Of a DNA stretch of 64,000 bases, positions 44,087 to 55,031 are shown piece by piece. The translations under genes were made by a program, and so were the position numbers. Source of the DNA: Brenneria sp. hezel4-2-4 (GTDB taxonomy: Bacteria; Pseudomonadota; Gammaproteobacteria; Enterobacterales; Enterobacteriaceae); NCBI RefSeq assembly GCF_013155275.1, contig NZ_JABJXS010000012.1, positions 29,245 to 93,244 of the forward strand. Reading direction: 5' to 3'. How positions within the stretch are numbered: position 1 is the stretch's first letter; each line of letters begins with the position of its first letter. The notes beneath the pieces are model-generated. The model saw only the letters and a program-made list of their open reading frames with translations. It made no database searches and was not told the DNA's origin.

Positions 44087-44510
44087 ACTCCTTTTAGGCT
44101 GTTAGCCTGAGGCTGCCAGCACATTGTAAAACAACGTAAACACATAAAATCATCTAAAGTATAGTCGTGATTTTAAAAACAAGAGGATGAATGAGAAAAG
44201 TGCAGGGGTGCCCACGTCATAACGGATAAAATAACGTAAATTACTTTATTCATCGCTAAACAAAGGGATAAATTACCGTGAGTTAAGCCATTTATCGGTT
44301 ATTCTGATTGTTTTTCTTGAAAATAATACAGGATGGAAATAGTTAACATTGTTAATATAAGTTATCGATATAGCTCCTAACCGGCGCAATGGCGGCACGC
44401 GATTGTCGCTATTCTTATGATTATATTTACACAATGCCTGACAGCACGCGCGGCTTCTGACAAAATAGGGACACTCCCCCGCTTTTAAAAATTGATGGAT
44501 CTCATCTCAG
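44087..44510. promoter_or_regulatory. divergent intergenic region (membrane protein / folD)
   Basis: About 420 AT-rich bases holding the two promoters. I see no RNA gene or open frame. The stretch 44240-44360 has several GTTAT/ATAAC words that could be regulator sites. Confidence 0.35.
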
Positions 44511-45377
44511 ATGGCAGCAAAGATTATTGATGGTAAAACGATTGCGCAGCAGGTTAAGAACGAAGTTGCTGCGCGGGTAGAACAGCGGTTGGCAGCGGGT
44601 AAACGTGCGCCGGGTCTGGCGGTGATTCTGGTAGGCGAGAATCCGGCATCGCAGATCTATGTTGCCAGCAAACGCAAGGTCTGTGAAGAAGTCGGTTTCG
44701 TTTCACGTTCTTATGACTTACCGTCCACCACGACAGAAACCGAACTGTTGGAATTAATCGACCGGCTCAATGCGGATAACGCCATTGACGGTATTCTGGT
44801 GCAGCTTCCCCTGCCTGAAGGCGTTGATAATACCAAAGTGATTGAGCGTATCGCGCCCGATAAAGACGTCGATGGCTTCCACCCGTATAACGTCGGGCGT
44901 CTTTGTCAGCGCGCGCCGCTGTTACGCGCCTGTACGCCGCGTGGGATCATCACGCTGCTTGAGCGCTATGAGATCGACACCTTTGGTTTGAACGCCGTTG
45001 TGGTTGGCGCGTCCAATATTGTCGGCCGGCCAATGAGTCTGGAATTGCTGCTGGCTGGCTGCACCACCACCGTCACACATCGTTTTACCAAGAATCTGCG
45101 TCATCATATTGAAAACGCCGATCTGCTGGTGGTCGCCGTAGGTAAACCAGGCTTTATTCCGGGCGAATGGATCAAGCCGGGGGCAATCGTACTCGACGTC
45201 GGCATCAATCGTCTGGACAGCGGAAAAGTGGTCGGCGATGTAGAATTCGACGCCGCGCAGGAAAGAGCCGCTTACATCAGCCCGGTTCCGGGGGGCGTGG
45301 GGCCAATGACGGTGGCGACGTTAATTCAGAATACCTTGCAGGCCTGCGAGGAATATCACGATAACGCCGAAAATTGA
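44511..45377 (+). CDS. folD: bifunctional methylenetetrahydrofolate dehydrogenase/cyclohydrolase FolD
   Basis: A 288-residue cytosolic enzyme interconverting 5,10-methylene-, methenyl- and 10-formyl-THF for purine and Met-tRNA formylation. Conserved pieces include the catalytic lysine region [40 protein letters not shown], the NADP-binding ASNIVGRPM and the C-terminal [14 protein letters not shown]. It lies next to ybcJ and cysS in the usual enterobacterial order. Confidence 0.97.
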   Translation: MAAKIIDGKTIAQQVKNEVAARVEQRLAAGKRAPGLAVILVGENPASQIYVASKRKVCEEVGFVSRSYDLPSTTTETELLELIDRLNADNAIDGILVQLPLPEGVDNTKVIERIAPDKDVDGFHPYNVGRLCQRAPLLRACTPRGIITLLERYEIDTFGLNAVVVGASNIVGRPMSLELLLAGCTTTVTHRFTKNLRHHIENADLLVVAVGKPGFIPGEWIKPGAIVLDVGINRLDSGKVVGDVEFDAAQERAAYISPVPGGVGPMTVATLIQNTLQACEEYHDNAEN

Positions 45378-45413
45378 GACAATAACGACATTCAAAATAC
45401 GAATCAGGAAATT

Positions 45414-45626
45414 ATGGACATCTTTCATCTCGACAACCACCCGCACGTTGAACTGTGTGATTTACTGAAACTGCTGGGCTGGAGTGAAAGCGGCGCCGCG
45501 GCTAAAGTGGCGATTGCCGCCGGAGAAGTCACCGTCGACGGGCAAACGGAAACGCGTAAACGCTGCAAAATCGTTGCCGGTCAAAAAGTGCAGTTTGACG
45601 GCGCAACGGTAGAAATCGCCGCCTGA
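45414..45626 (+). CDS. ybcJ: S4-like RNA-binding protein YbcJ
   Basis: A 70-residue S4-domain protein (VELCDLLKLLGWSESGAAAKVAIAAGEVTVDGQTETRKRCKIVAGQKV), probably binding structured RNA. It follows folD by 36 bases and ends shortly before a bidirectional terminator, as in E. coli. Confidence 0.93.
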   Translation: MDIFHLDNHPHVELCDLLKLLGWSESGAAAKVAIAAGEVTVDGQTETRKRCKIVAGQKVQFDGATVEIAA

Positions 45627-45636
45627 GTGCCGACAT

Positions 45637-45672
45637 AAAAAACCCCGCCGATCTGTTCGTGGCGGGGTTTTT
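45637..45672. terminator. bidirectional terminator between ybcJ and cysS
   Basis: AAAAACCCCGCC pairs with GGCGGGGTTTTT over 12 bp, with A- and T-runs on the outer sides, so it can stop both converging transcripts. Confidence 0.9.
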
Positions 45673-45692
45673 ATTTTTCAAGCGCTAACGAA

Positions 45693-47078
45693 TTACTTAC
45701 GGCGCCAGGTTGTTCCCTGCGGGCCATCTTCCAGAATAATGCCCATGTCATTCAGCCGATCGCGCGCCTGATCCGCCAGCGCCCAGTCTTTTGCCTGACG
45801 GGCATCCTTCCGCTGTTTTATCAGCCCTTCGATTTCTTTAACTTCGTCATCGTCTGCCTGCGCGCCGCTTTGCAGAAACAATTCCGGCTCCTGCTCCAGC
45901 AGGCCAAGCACGTTTGCCAGCTTGCGCAACGCCGCCGCCAGTTGATTCGCCGCCTGCGGATCTTCCGTCTTCAGGCGGTTAACGTCGCGCGCCATATCGA
46001 ACAAAACGGAATACGCTTCCGGGGTGTTGAAATCATCATCCATCGCTTCACGGAAGCGCGCTTCAAATGCCTCCCCGCCCTTCGCTTCCACACGGCTGTC
46101 CGTGCCGCGCAACGCCGTGTATAAACGCTCCAGCGCCGAACGGGCCTGCTTCAGATTGTCTTCACTGTAGTTGAGTTGGCTACGATAATGTCCCGACATC
46201 AGAAAATAGCGTACCGTTTCCGGATCGTAATAGGTCAAGACATCCCGCACCGTGAAGAAGTTATTGAGCGACTTGGACATTTTTTCGCGGTCAACCATCA
46301 CCATGCCGGAGTGCATCCAATAGTTCACATACGGGCCGTCATGCGCGCAGGTGGATTGGGCAATCTCATTTTCATGATGCGGGAACATAAGATCCGAACC
46401 GCCGCCATGAATATCAAAATGCTCACCCAGTTGCTTGCAGTTCATCGCCGAACATTCAATGTGCCAGCCGGGCCGCCCTTCCCCCCACGGGGAAGACCAG
46501 TGGGGTTCGCCCGGTTTGGACATTTTCCACAAGACGAAATCCATCGGATTACGCTTCACTTCCGTAATCTCTACCCGCGCTCCGGCCTGTAGCTGCTCCA
46601 GATCCTGACGCGACAGCACGCCGTAGCCCCGATCGGTATCGACGGAGAACATGACATCACCGTTGCTGGCCACATAGGCATGACGGCGGGCAATCAGTTT
46701 TTCAACCAGTTCGATGATTTCGGCAATATGGTGAGTGGCCCGCGGTTCCGCATCAGGACGCAGAATATTTAATGCATCAAAGTCGGCGTGCATTTCCGCG
46801 ATCATCCGGGTAGTCAATTGCTCGCTGGTTTCACCATTTTCCGCCGCACGCTTGATAATTTTGTCATCAATATCGGTAACATTTCGCACATATTTCAGCG
46901 AATACCCTAAATACCGTAAATACCGCGCGACGACATCGAACGCCACAAAAGTACGCCCGTGACCAATATGACACAGGTCATATACGGTGATCCCACACAC
47001 GTACATTCCCACTTGACCGGCACGGATTGGTTTGAATTCCTCTTTTTGGCGACTCAGCGTATTAAAAATCTTTAGCAT
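45693..47078 (-). CDS. cysS: cysteinyl-tRNA synthetase
   Basis: A 461-residue class I aminoacyl-tRNA synthetase. HIGH motif as [13 protein letters not shown] as KMSKSLNNF, and zinc-site residues in [21 protein letters not shown] and [13 protein letters not shown]. The C-terminal anticodon-binding helical domain is complete ([22 protein letters not shown]). The ATG at 47078 ([15 protein letters not shown]) matches the family start; thirteen codons upstream are spurious. Confidence 0.97.
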   Translation of the reverse strand: MLKIFNTLSRQKEEFKPIRAGQVGMYVCGITVYDLCHIGHGRTFVAFDVVARYLRYLGYSLKYVRNVTDIDDKIIKRAAENGETSEQLTTRMIAEMHADFDALNILRPDAEPRATHHIAEIIELVEKLIARRHAYVASNGDVMFSVDTDRGYGVLSRQDLEQLQAGARVEITEVKRNPMDFVLWKMSKPGEPHWSSPWGEGRPGWHIECSAMNCKQLGEHFDIHGGGSDLMFPHHENEIAQSTCAHDGPYVNYWMHSGMVMVDREKMSKSLNNFFTVRDVLTYYDPETVRYFLMSGHYRSQLNYSEDNLKQARSALERLYTALRGTDSRVEAKGGEAFEARFREAMDDDFNTPEAYSVLFDMARDVNRLKTEDPQAANQLAAALRKLANVLGLLEQEPELFLQSGAQADDDEVKEIEGLIKQRKDARQAKDWALADQARDRLNDMGIILEDGPQGTTWRRK

Positions 47079-47250
47079 CAGGGCATTCCATGGTGTTCGC
47101 AGGATTAGGTAAATCATCGTTCGCTGTCAGCGTGAGTAACAGCAATTTGTCAGGGGCTTTTCATCCCTGACGGCGTATTGAAACCTGAACCCTATTCTAT
47201 TGCAAGGCTGATACAACGGAATAAACAGATAAATGACAGGGATTACAACG

Positions 47251-47276
47251 AAAAAAGGCCCGGAATTATCCGGGCC
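47251..47276 (-). terminator. terminator of the doxX-family gene
   Basis: GGCCCGGA and TCCGGGCC pair with loop ATTA. On the minus strand the stem is followed by six T. Confidence 0.88.
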
Positions 47277-47311
47277 GGAAACCAAACGACAACCCTGCTG
47301 GCAAAAACGTA

Positions 47312-47734
47312 TCAGCGCCAGCGAGGGTTGGACATCACCGAGTATTTACCACTGCCCAGCAGCGCAATAGCCAGACCGGCAAAGAAGAACACCGCCGCAG
47401 GTTCAACCGCCCACGCGCCTGTTTTGGTAAACATGAAGAAACCCGCCGGATTTGACAACAATGCGGCGACGACCATCGTGAAAGAAAAAATCAGCGCGGC
47501 AGGACGAGTAAAGATGCCCAGGATCATCAGAATGGGCATAACAACTTCACCCATATAGACGCCGTAGCCGACAAACGCCGGAATACCCGCCGCAGCGAGC
47601 ATATTTTCAATGCCGCCGATACCGCCCTGTACCTTGTGCCATCCGTGAAACAACATCAGAATACTAAAAGACAAACGAAGCAGCAGTTTTCCGAAATCGG
47701 GTTTATCTAATACTCGATTAATACAGTCCAACAT
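47312..47734 (-). CDS. DoxX-family inner-membrane protein
   Basis: A 140-residue protein with four hydrophobic helices (LLLRLSFSILMLFHGWHKV, FVGYGVYMGEVVMPILMILGIF, AALIFSFTMVVAALLS, AVFFFAGLAIALLG). The DoxX/YphA pattern is visible in GWHKVQGGI and the GEVVxPILxILG segment. DoxX proteins are linked to redox stress and quinone reactions in some species; the role here is unknown. Monocistronic with its own terminator. Confidence 0.85.
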   Translation of the reverse strand: MLDCINRVLDKPDFGKLLLRLSFSILMLFHGWHKVQGGIGGIENMLAAAGIPAFVGYGVYMGEVVMPILMILGIFTRPAALIFSFTMVVAALLSNPAGFFMFTKTGAWAVEPAAVFFFAGLAIALLGSGKYSVMSNPRWR

Positions 47735-48083
47735 AATCCACCTATCTATTTAGCGTTATTCGGGGGTAATACGAATCACTCTCAGATTAATCTGAGACAT
47801 TAATAAAGAATACGCTGATCATACAATATGTTGATCTGGCGCAAAATAAATATCATTCAAAAAAATTAATCAAAACAAAAAACTTGATCAACTTATTTGT
47901 TTTGCGGATATGCGCGACTGCCTATCCAGGCATCAGCCTACCCTATCGGGATGAATGCTACCACCCCCTAAAATAAAGGCTCTGCTGACTCAGCCAGCCA
48001 GTTATGTTATAAGAGCGCTCTTGATGGCTCACCGCATTTTGTGAACATCGTTCTTCATTACTATGGCTATGTAGGGCATTACT
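47735..48083. promoter_or_regulatory. divergent intergenic region (doxX-type gene / ppiB)
   Basis: About 350 bases, strongly AT-rich between 47820 and 47900, containing several TGATCA and TTGATCAA words that form short palindromes (around 47818, 47835 and 47885). No gene is visible. Confidence 0.4.
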
Positions 48084-48578
48084 ATGATTACGTTTCATAC
48101 AAACCACGGCGATATCGTCATTAACACCTTCGCAGACAAAGCGCCGGTCACCGTAGAAAACTTTCTTAATTACTGCCGAAACGGTTTCTACGACAACACC
48201 ATTTTCCACCGCGTTATCAATGGCTTTATGATCCAGGGCGGCGGTTTCACCCCCGGTATGCAGCAAAAGGCAACCGAAGCGGCGATTAAAAATGAAGCCA
48301 ACAACGGTTTGAAAAATACCCGCGGCACGCTGGCGATGGCGCGTACCAACGATCCGCATTCCGCTACCGCGCAGTTCTTTATTAACCTCGTTGATAACGA
48401 CTTCCTGAATTTCCGCTCAGAGCGCGCCGATGGCTGGGGCTACTGCGTATTCGCCGAAGTGGTTGAAGGCATGGATGTGGTTGATAAAATCAAAGGTGTG
48501 GCGACGGGCCGCAGCGGCATGCACCAGGACGTCCCCAAAGAAGACGTCGTGATCACCAGCGTAACCGTCAGCGAATAA
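48084..48578 (+). CDS. ppiB: peptidyl-prolyl cis-trans isomerase B (cyclophilin)
   Basis: A 164-residue cytoplasmic cyclophilin. Active-site segments [37 protein letters not shown] and [17 protein letters not shown] are intact. It is nearly identical in layout to E. coli PpiB, with no signal peptide, so it is the cytoplasmic form. lpxH begins ten bases after its stop, indicating an operon. Confidence 0.96.
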   Translation: MITFHTNHGDIVINTFADKAPVTVENFLNYCRNGFYDNTIFHRVINGFMIQGGGFTPGMQQKATEAAIKNEANNGLKNTRGTLAMARTNDPHSATAQFFINLVDNDFLNFRSERADGWGYCVFAEVVEGMDVVDKIKGVATGRSGMHQDVPKEDVVITSVTVSE

Positions 48579-48588
48579 TTGCGGCAGC

Positions 48589-49311
48589 ATGGCGACACTG
48601 TTTATTGCCGACCTGCATTTAAGTGTTCATGAACCGGCGATCACCGCCGGTTTTCTGCGTTTTTTACGCCGTGACGCCGTAAAGGCCGATGCGCTTTATA
48701 TTCTGGGCGACCTGTTTGACGCCTGGATCGGCGATGACGATCCGCAACCGCTGCACACGACGATCGCCAACGCTTTGCAGGAGTTACATCAGCAGGGCAT
48801 TCCCTGTTATTTCGTGCATGGCAACCGCGATTTTCTGCTCGGCAAGCATTTCGCCAGGCGCTGCGGGCTTACGCTGCTGCCCGCCGAAAATGTGCTTGAG
48901 CTGTATGGCCGGCGAATCCTTATTTTGCATGGCGATACGCTGTGTACCGACGACCCGGCCTATCAAAAATTTCGTCGCCGGGTACACAACCCGCTGCTAC
49001 AGCGCCTTTTTCTGCTGCTGCCTTTACGCCTCCGGCTCGCTATCGCTGAAAAAATGCGTTCGGCCAGCCAGCAGGCCAACCGGCATAAAGCGCAGGAAAT
49101 CATGGACGTGAATCCTGAACAGGTCATCGCACGCCTGCGACATTATCAGGTAAAGACCCTGATCCACGGACACACCCATCGTCCGGCCATTCATCAGATC
49201 GCGGTTGGCGATTTCAACGCGCAGCGCGCGGTTCTGGGCGCCTGGCACCACCAGGGATCGATGATCAAAGTCACAGAGCAGGGCATCGAACTTATCGCGT
49301 TTCCTTTCTGA
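48589..49311 (+). CDS. lpxH: UDP-2,3-diacylglucosamine diphosphatase LpxH
   Basis: A 240-residue metallophosphoesterase of lipid A synthesis. It cleaves UDP-2,3-diacylglucosamine to lipid X at the inner face of the membrane. Metal ligands are in [39 protein letters not shown] and [10 protein letters not shown]. The lid region with basic residues ([19 protein letters not shown]) is present. Located ten bases after ppiB. Confidence 0.96.
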   Translation: MATLFIADLHLSVHEPAITAGFLRFLRRDAVKADALYILGDLFDAWIGDDDPQPLHTTIANALQELHQQGIPCYFVHGNRDFLLGKHFARRCGLTLLPAENVLELYGRRILILHGDTLCTDDPAYQKFRRRVHNPLLQRLFLLLPLRLRLAIAEKMRSASQQANRHKAQEIMDVNPEQVIARLRHYQVKTLIHGHTHRPAIHQIAVGDFNAQRAVLGAWHHQGSMIKVTEQGIELIAFPF

Positions 49312-49358
49312 TCCCTTTTCTTACCCGCCGCTTAGCGCAACATGTCTTTTTCGGAGGT

Positions 49359-49374
49359 ACGCAACCGTTTTCCT
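49359..49374. promoter_or_regulatory. PurR operator upstream of purEK
   Basis: ACGCAACCGTTTTCCT matches the PurR consensus ACGCAAACGTTTNCNT at all but one conserved position, and is the form I remember in front of E. coli purE. It lies 117 bases upstream of the purE start. Confidence 0.85.
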
Positions 49375-49490
49375 CACTATGCAGTCGTGATATGCTCTAC
49401 GCCCTCAACGCCAGAGCGCTGTCGATCTGGCCGACGCGATACCGTCATCCGTGCGTCACGATCATGTAAAATCACAGGAGCTTTACAGGC

Positions 49491-50000
49491 ATGTCATCCA
49501 ACGTTGCCCCGGCTAAAATCGCCATCGTCATGGGTTCAAAGAGTGACTGGGCCACCATGCAGTTTGCTGCGGAAATCCTCACTACGCTAACTATTCCCTT
49601 TCATGTGGAAATCGTCTCTGCCCATCGCACGCCCGATAAATTGTTCAGTTTCGCAGAGCAAGCCGCGCAGAACGGTTTTGAGGTGATTATTGCGGGCGCC
49701 GGCGGCGCGGCGCATTTGCCGGGCATGCTGGCGGCCAAGACCCTGGTGCCGGTGCTGGGCGTGCCGGTACAAAGCGCCGCGCTGAGCGGTATCGACAGCC
49801 TGTATTCGATTGTGCAGATGCCGCGCGGCATCCCGGTAGGAACATTGGCGATCGGCAAGGCGGGCGCCGCCAATGCCGCGCTGCTGGCGGCGCAGATTCT
49901 GGCATTACATGATGGTGCGATCGCAACGCGTTTGGCCGACTGGCGGCAGAGCCAGACCGATGAAGTGTTGTCCAACCCCGATCCGCGGGAGGAAGCATGA
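49491..50000 (+). CDS. purE: N5-carboxyaminoimidazole ribonucleotide mutase
   Basis: A 169-residue catalytic subunit of purine synthesis converting N5-CAIR to CAIR. Signature segments are [43 protein letters not shown] and [21 protein letters not shown] lies about 14 bases before the ATG. The stop overlaps the purK start by four bases (ATGA). Confidence 0.97.
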   Translation: MSSNVAPAKIAIVMGSKSDWATMQFAAEILTTLTIPFHVEIVSAHRTPDKLFSFAEQAAQNGFEVIIAGAGGAAHLPGMLAAKTLVPVLGVPVQSAALSGIDSLYSIVQMPRGIPVGTLAIGKAGAANAALLAAQILALHDGAIATRLADWRQSQTDEVLSNPDPREEA

Positions 50001-51067
50001 AGCCGGTTTGTGTTTTAGGCGATGGTCAGTTGGGAAGAATGTTACGCCAGGCGGGCGAACCATTAGGGATCGCGGTTTACCCTGTCGGGCTGGATGCGGA
50101 ACCGGAGTCCGTTCCTTTTCAGAACAGCGTCATTACCGCTGAAATCGAGCGCTGGCCGGCAACGGCGCTCACGCGAGAACTCGCGGCGCACGCCGCTTTT
50201 GTCAATCGCGATATTTTCCCGCGACTGGCCGATCGTCTGACGCAGAAACAGTTACTTGACTCTCTGAATCTGGCGACCGCCCCCTGGCAACTGCTTGCCA
50301 GCGCCGCGGAATGGCCGCAGGTGTTTACCCGGCTTGGCGAATTGGCGATTGTTAAACGTCGCGTCGGCGGTTATGACGGCCGCGGACAATGGCGCCTGCG
50401 TGAGGGTGAACACGTCACGTTGCCTGCCGATTGCTATGGCGAATGCATCGTTGAACAAGGCATTAACTTCTCCGGCGAGGTATCGCTGATCGGCGCGCGC
50501 AACGTCCACGGAGAATGCGTCTTTTATCCGCTGACGCATAACCTGCATCAGGACGGTATTCTGCGCGCCAGTGTCGCCCTGCCCCAACCCGCGCCGCAGT
50601 TGCAGCAGCAGGCGGAGCAAATGCTGTCCGCCATTATGAATGAACTGGGCTACGTGGGCGTTATGGCGATGGAATGCTTCATTGTCGGCGATGGTCTGCT
50701 GATTAATGAACTCGCGCCGCGCGTGCACAATAGCGGTCACTGGACGCAAAATGGCGCGTCGATCAGCCAGTTCGAACTGCATCTGCGGGCGATTCTGGAT
50801 CTGCCGATGCCAGCTCCCGCGGTCGGCACGCCATCGGTGATGGTCAATTTGATCGGGACTGACGTCAATATCGACTGGTTGTCATTGCCGCTGGTGAATT
50901 TGCACTGGTATGAAAAAGAAGTGCGTCCGGGGCGTAAAGTCGGACATCTGAATTTACACGATCGGGACACGGCTCAACTTAAACTGACGCTACAGTCACT
51001 GGCAACCATGCTGAGCGATGAATACCAAAGCGGTCTGGTTTGGGCGCAGGGAAAATTGTCCGACTGA
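49997..51067 (+). CDS. purK: N5-carboxyaminoimidazole ribonucleotide synthase
   Basis: A 356-residue ATP-grasp enzyme making N5-CAIR from AIR, ATP and bicarbonate, the substrate of Pur[10 protein letters not shown] at the N-terminus, [15 protein letters not shown] in the nucleotide-binding loop, and [29 protein letters not shown] with the metal ligands. It is translationally coupled to purE. Confidence 0.97.
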   Translation: MKPVCVLGDGQLGRMLRQAGEPLGIAVYPVGLDAEPESVPFQNSVITAEIERWPATALTRELAAHAAFVNRDIFPRLADRLTQKQLLDSLNLATAPWQLLASAAEWPQVFTRLGELAIVKRRVGGYDGRGQWRLREGEHVTLPADCYGECIVEQGINFSGEVSLIGARNVHGECVFYPLTHNLHQDGILRASVALPQPAPQLQQQAEQMLSAIMNELGYVGVMAMECFIVGDGLLINELAPRVHNSGHWTQNGASISQFELHLRAILDLPMPAPAVGTPSVMVNLIGTDVNIDWLSLPLVNLHWYEKEVRPGRKVGHLNLHDRDTAQLKLTLQSLATMLSDEYQSGLVWAQGKLSD

Positions 51068-51071
51068 TTTA

Positions 51072-51106
51072 CGCCGGGCATACGATGACTCTCCGTATGC
51101 CCGGCG
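51072..51106. terminator. hairpin after purK
   Basis: CGCCGGGCATACG and CGTATGCCCGGCG form a perfect 13-bp stem five bases after the purK stop. No T-run follows, so Rho or repeat-type function is possible. Confidence 0.6.
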
Positions 51107-51537
51107 CTCATCATGTTTATTAACGTAATGGCAATAACTTCCGAACAGAAAAAAGATAAAAAATGACTTTTCAGCGTGACATCCCTGAATTTGGGTTTAT
51201 TATTTCCTTCTCGCCCATTTCGTTATATTTATTTTATGGTCATTTTTTAGCTATTAATTCGTTAATTAACGCATCAGGAAAGAGACCTTAAAAAATACAA
51301 AAATAAAGTATCATTATTGATGTTTTAATTTCCCGAATAATTTATTAAAATAATTCACTTCAATTCATTTATGTGATCGCCACAATATTATTTCCCGACG
51401 ACAAACATATAGAATGCAGCCACTAAACAGTATGCCCCACCGACATCATTTATATGTCCTGTTCATGTTTATTACTGTAACGGCAAGTTGCCGGTACTGT
51501 ACTTTTTATACACTGTGTTCACTTAGGAGAAACTTTC
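51107..51537. promoter_or_regulatory. sdaC upstream region
   Basis: About 430 AT-rich bases without a coding frame. It holds the sdaC promoter; E. coli sdaC is under CRP and Lrp control. A near-CRP sequence, TGTGATCGCCACA at about 51373, has the wrong half-site spacing and is not called. Confidence 0.4.
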
Positions 51538-52821
51538 ATGAGCACAATTCAAGATAGCAGCCAGGTACTGGAGCAAGCTTCAGGCTGGCGTAAAAGCGAT
51601 ACCGTCTGGATGCTGGGCCTTTATGGCACGGCCATCGGCGCCGGCGTGTTGTTTTTGCCGATAAATGCCGGTATTGGCGGCCTGATTCCATTAATTATTA
51701 TGGCTATTATTGCCTTTCCAATGACTTATTATTCTCACCGCGCATTATGCCGTTTTGTATTATCTGGTAAAAAAGGTGGTGAAGATATTACCGAAGTGGT
51801 TGAAGAACATTTCGGCGTGGGTGCTGGTAAATTAATCACCTTGCTGTATTTTTTTGCAATTTACCCGATCCTGCTAGTTTACAGCGTGGCGATTACCAAC
51901 ACCGTCGATAGTTTTATTACTCATCAAATGCATTTGCCTTCTCCTCCCAGGGCCGTGCTGTCATTAATCTTGATCCTCGGATTAATGTTTATCGTCCGAT
52001 TTGGCGAGGCGATGATCGTTAAAGCCATGAGCATTCTGGTTTATCCGTTTGTCGTTGTTTTAATGCTATTGGCGCTGTATTTGGTGCCGCACTGGAATAC
52101 CTCTGTTTTTGAAAATGTGTCTTTAGCCAATAACGTCAGCGGCAATGGTTTACTGGCGACGTTGTGGCTGGCGATCCCGGTGATGGTTTTCTCCTTTAAC
52201 CATTCGCCAATCATCTCTTCCTTCGCCGTTGCCAAACGTAAAGAGTATGGCGAAGACGCCGAGAAAAAATGCTCCCGCATTCTGTCTTACAGCCACATCA
52301 TGATGGTCATCACCGTGATGTTCTTCGTGTTCAGTTGCGTGCTGAGTCTGTCTCCGACCGAGCTGATGGAAGCCAAAACGCAGAACATTTCTATTCTGTC
52401 TTATCTGGCGAACCATTTTAACAACCCGATGATGGGCTATCTGGCGCCGATTATCGCCACTATCGCTATCTCCAAATCTTTCCTGGGCCACTATCTGGGG
52501 GCGGGTGAAGGGTTCAACGGCATGATTGTGAAATCGCTGCGCAGCAAGGGGAAAACCATCTCCAGCACCAAACTGAACCGCATCACCGCGCTGTTCATGC
52601 TGATCACCACCTGGATTGTCGCCACGCTGAACCCTAGCATTCTGGGCATGATCGAAACCCTCGGCGGCCCGATTATCGCCTGCCTGCTGTTCCTGATGCC
52701 GATGTATGCCATTCAGAAAGTTCCGGCGATGAAAAAATACAGCGGCCATGTCAGCAACGTGTTCGTCACCATCATGGGACTGATCGCCATCTCCGCTATC
52801 GTTTACAGCCTGTTCGGTTAA
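51538..52821 (+). CDS. sdaC: serine/proton symporter SdaC
   Basis: A 427-residue transporter of the hydroxy/aromatic amino-acid permease family with about eleven membrane helices. The N-terminal LGLYGTAIGAGVLFLPINAG is the conserved substrate/ion site region. AGGAGA precedes the ATG. It is followed by the serine deaminase gene at 93 bases, the same uptake-and-degradation pair as sdaCB in E. coli. Confidence 0.93.
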   Translation: MSTIQDSSQVLEQASGWRKSDTVWMLGLYGTAIGAGVLFLPINAGIGGLIPLIIMAIIAFPMTYYSHRALCRFVLSGKKGGEDITEVVEEHFGVGAGKLITLLYFFAIYPILLVYSVAITNTVDSFITHQMHLPSPPRAVLSLILILGLMFIVRFGEAMIVKAMSILVYPFVVVLMLLALYLVPHWNTSVFENVSLANNVSGNGLLATLWLAIPVMVFSFNHSPIISSFAVAKRKEYGEDAEKKCSRILSYSHIMMVITVMFFVFSCVLSLSPTELMEAKTQNISILSYLANHFNNPMMGYLAPIIATIAISKSFLGHYLGAGEGFNGMIVKSLRSKGKTISSTKLNRITALFMLITTWIVATLNPSILGMIETLGGPIIACLLFLMPMYAIQKVPAMKKYSGHVSNVFVTIMGLIAISAIVYSLFG

Positions 52822-52914
52822 TCGCCAGCGGTACGGTTAATTCCCGACTCCGATTCGCCCAACTCAACGCCGGTACGTTATTTCGACGACCGGCGTTTTT
52901 TAAAGGAAGTCACT

Positions 52915-54282
52915 ATGGTCAGCGTATTTGAAATTTTCAAAATTGGTATCGGCCCTTCCAGTTCACATACTGTTGGTCCGATGAAAGCTGGCAAAATGTT
53001 CACGGATGATTTGGTCAGTCAGTCGCTTATTTCATCGGTAACACGCATCGTGGTCGATGTTTATGGCTCCCTGTCTTTGACTGGCAAAGGCCACCATACG
53101 GATATCGCCATTATTATGGGATTGGCCGGCAACTTGCCGGATAACGTCGACATCGACGCTATCCCGGCGTTTATTCAGCAGGTAAAGGAAACCCACAGGC
53201 TGCCGATCCTGAACGGTCAATATGAAGTCAGTTTCCCGCTGGAAACCTCCCTGTGTTTTCAGGCGGAAAACCTGCCGCTACATGAAAATGGCATGACAAT
53301 CCGCGCCTACCATCATCAGGAGTTGGTTTACAGCAAAACCTATTATTCTATCGGCGGCGGCTTTGTCGTCGATCAGGAGAATTTCGGTAAAACCATCCTG
53401 GCGGCGGAAAATGTTCCTTATCCGTTCTTTTCCGCGCAGAAGTTATTGAAGCACTGCCGCGACAATTGCCTTTCCCTGTCCGCGATCGTGATGAAAAATG
53501 AAATCGCCATGCATGGTCGTGAAGCCATCGAACAGTATTTCGCCAATGTGTGGCAAACCATGCAAAACGGCATTCATCGCGGCATGAATACCGAAGGGGT
53601 ATTGCCCGGCCCGCTACGCGTGCCGCGTCGCGCCTCCGCTTTACACCGTCTGTTATTCATCAACGATCGTTTCTCAAACGATCCCATGGACTCGATGGAC
53701 TGGGTCAATATGTTCGCGATGGCCGTCGCTGAAGAAAACGCGGCCGGCGGACGGGTGGTAACCGCGCCAACCAACGGCGCCTGCGGCATTATTCCCGCCG
53801 TATTGGCCTATTATGATCACTACATTCAACCGGTTACGCCTGAGTCTTATTTGCGTTACTTTTTAGCATCCGGCGCTGTCGGTTTGCTCTATAAAATGAA
53901 CGCGTCTATTTCCGGCGCCGAAGTCGGCTGTCAGGGCGAAGTCGGCGTGGCCTGTTCCATGGCGGCGGCTGGTCTGGCTGAATTACTCGGCGCCAACCCG
54001 GAGCAGGTGTGTATCGCGGCGGAAATCGGCATGGAGCACAATCTGGGGCTGACCTGCGATCCGGTCGCCGGTCAGGTACAGGTTCCCTGTATTGAACGCA
54101 ATGCCATCGCATCGGTGAAAGCGATTAACGCGGCCCGTATGGCCATGCGTCGCAGCAGTGAGCCACGGGTTTCATTAGATAAAGTAATCGAGACGATGTA
54201 CGAAACCGGTAAAGATATGAATGCCAAATATCGCGAAACTTCCAAGGGCGGTTTAGCCATTAAAGTCGTACTGTGTGAATAA
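52915..54282 (+). CDS. sdaB: L-serine ammonia-lyase (iron-sulfur)
   Basis: A 455-residue enzyme converting serine to pyruvate and ammonia. N-terminal FKIGIGPSSSHTVGPMKAG, the central APTNGACGIIPAVL and the Fe-S cysteines in GVACSMAAAGLAEL and TCDPVAGQVQVPCIERN are all present. SdaA and SdaB are close paralogues; pairing with sdaC argues for sdaB. AAGGAAG stands before the ATG. Confidence 0.92.
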   Translation: MVSVFEIFKIGIGPSSSHTVGPMKAGKMFTDDLVSQSLISSVTRIVVDVYGSLSLTGKGHHTDIAIIMGLAGNLPDNVDIDAIPAFIQQVKETHRLPILNGQYEVSFPLETSLCFQAENLPLHENGMTIRAYHHQELVYSKTYYSIGGGFVVDQENFGKTILAAENVPYPFFSAQKLLKHCRDNCLSLSAIVMKNEIAMHGREAIEQYFANVWQTMQNGIHRGMNTEGVLPGPLRVPRRASALHRLLFINDRFSNDPMDSMDWVNMFAMAVAEENAAGGRVVTAPTNGACGIIPAVLAYYDHYIQPVTPESYLRYFLASGAVGLLYKMNASISGAEVGCQGEVGVACSMAAAGLAELLGANPEQVCIAAEIGMEHNLGLTCDPVAGQVQVPCIERNAIASVKAINAARMAMRRSSEPRVSLDKVIETMYETGKDMNAKYRETSKGGLAIKVVLCE

Positions 54283-54305
54283 TCTGTTGTTGTTGTTCTG
54301 ATTAT

Positions 54306-54334
54306 CGGTTAATAATTCGTGGGTTTATTAACCG
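54306..54334. terminator. terminator between sdaB and the XRE regulator
   Basis: CGGTTAATAA and TTATTAACCG form a 10-bp stem with a 9-base loop, followed by ATTTTATTTC on the plus strand, ending the sdaC-sdaB unit. Confidence 0.75.
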
Positions 54335-54337
54335 ATT

Positions 54338-54775
54338 TTATTTCTTTTCGTTGTCCGGCCAGGACCAGATGATATTGTTTTCGGCGGCCGCGATATACCA
54401 GTCGACAGTGCTGGTTGCGGCTTTTTCAACGCTTTCGTGCACCGCCCTTCTTTTGGCAGGAAAAGCCGCCGCCTTCTTGCGGATACGCCGCGGCGTATGT
54501 TTTTTCTCTCCGCTTACCTGCGCGTTAAATGACTCAACCTCGGCATCAAATAAAACTCCCTCTAATTGATGCAGACGATTAAGCCCGCGCAAAATACACA
54601 ATAAGCTGCTGAGCGTTATCGATTCCCCCATCTCTGCGCGCTTAATGGTGGCAATACCCAAACCAGCGCGCTCAGCAAGATCAACCTGTGATAAACGCTG
54701 CTGGATCCGGGCATCTTTTATTCTCCGACAAAGCTCGGTAATTATTTCGCTTTCATTCATTGTGCTAAATCTCAT
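54338..54775 (-). CDS. XRE-type helix-turn-helix regulator
   Basis: A 145-residue protein with an N-terminal Cro/C1-type HTH (RIKDARIQQRLSQVDLAERAGLGIATIKRAEMGESITLSSLLCIL). A basic linker (KKHTPRRIRKKAAAFPAKRRA) and a short C-terminal part follow. The resemblance is to HipB-like or stand-alone XRE regulators, but no toxin gene is next to it. An alternative ATG at 54760 removes five residues. The target is unknown. Confidence 0.82.
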   Translation of the reverse strand: MRFSTMNESEIITELCRRIKDARIQQRLSQVDLAERAGLGIATIKRAEMGESITLSSLLCILRGLNRLHQLEGVLFDAEVESFNAQVSGEKKHTPRRIRKKAAAFPAKRRAVHESVEKAATSTVDWYIAAAENNIIWSWPDNEKK

Positions 54776-55031
54776 TTAGCCCGCCATTTGCCTGTCTCGT
54801 TAAATTGTGTGCATTTTATCATCAATTTTTCTTATGGCACTAACAATCGGCAACCAGTATCGATTATCTTGATCAATCACATGAAAACGAAGCAACCGCG
54901 CTCCCCTGGAGACCTGCGCTCAAAATGACAGCGGTAAGTCTGTCCGCGGATTGGATTTTATCGTCACGATCGCGCCATAATGTTATTAGATATGGGATAA
55001 ACCTTCAGCACACAAGTTTACCGGAGCGACA

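Noticed and set aside
51373..51386. Possible CRP site TGTGATCGCCACA upstream of sdaC
   Set aside because: Half-sites are two bases too close compared with the TGTGA-N6-TCACA consensus.
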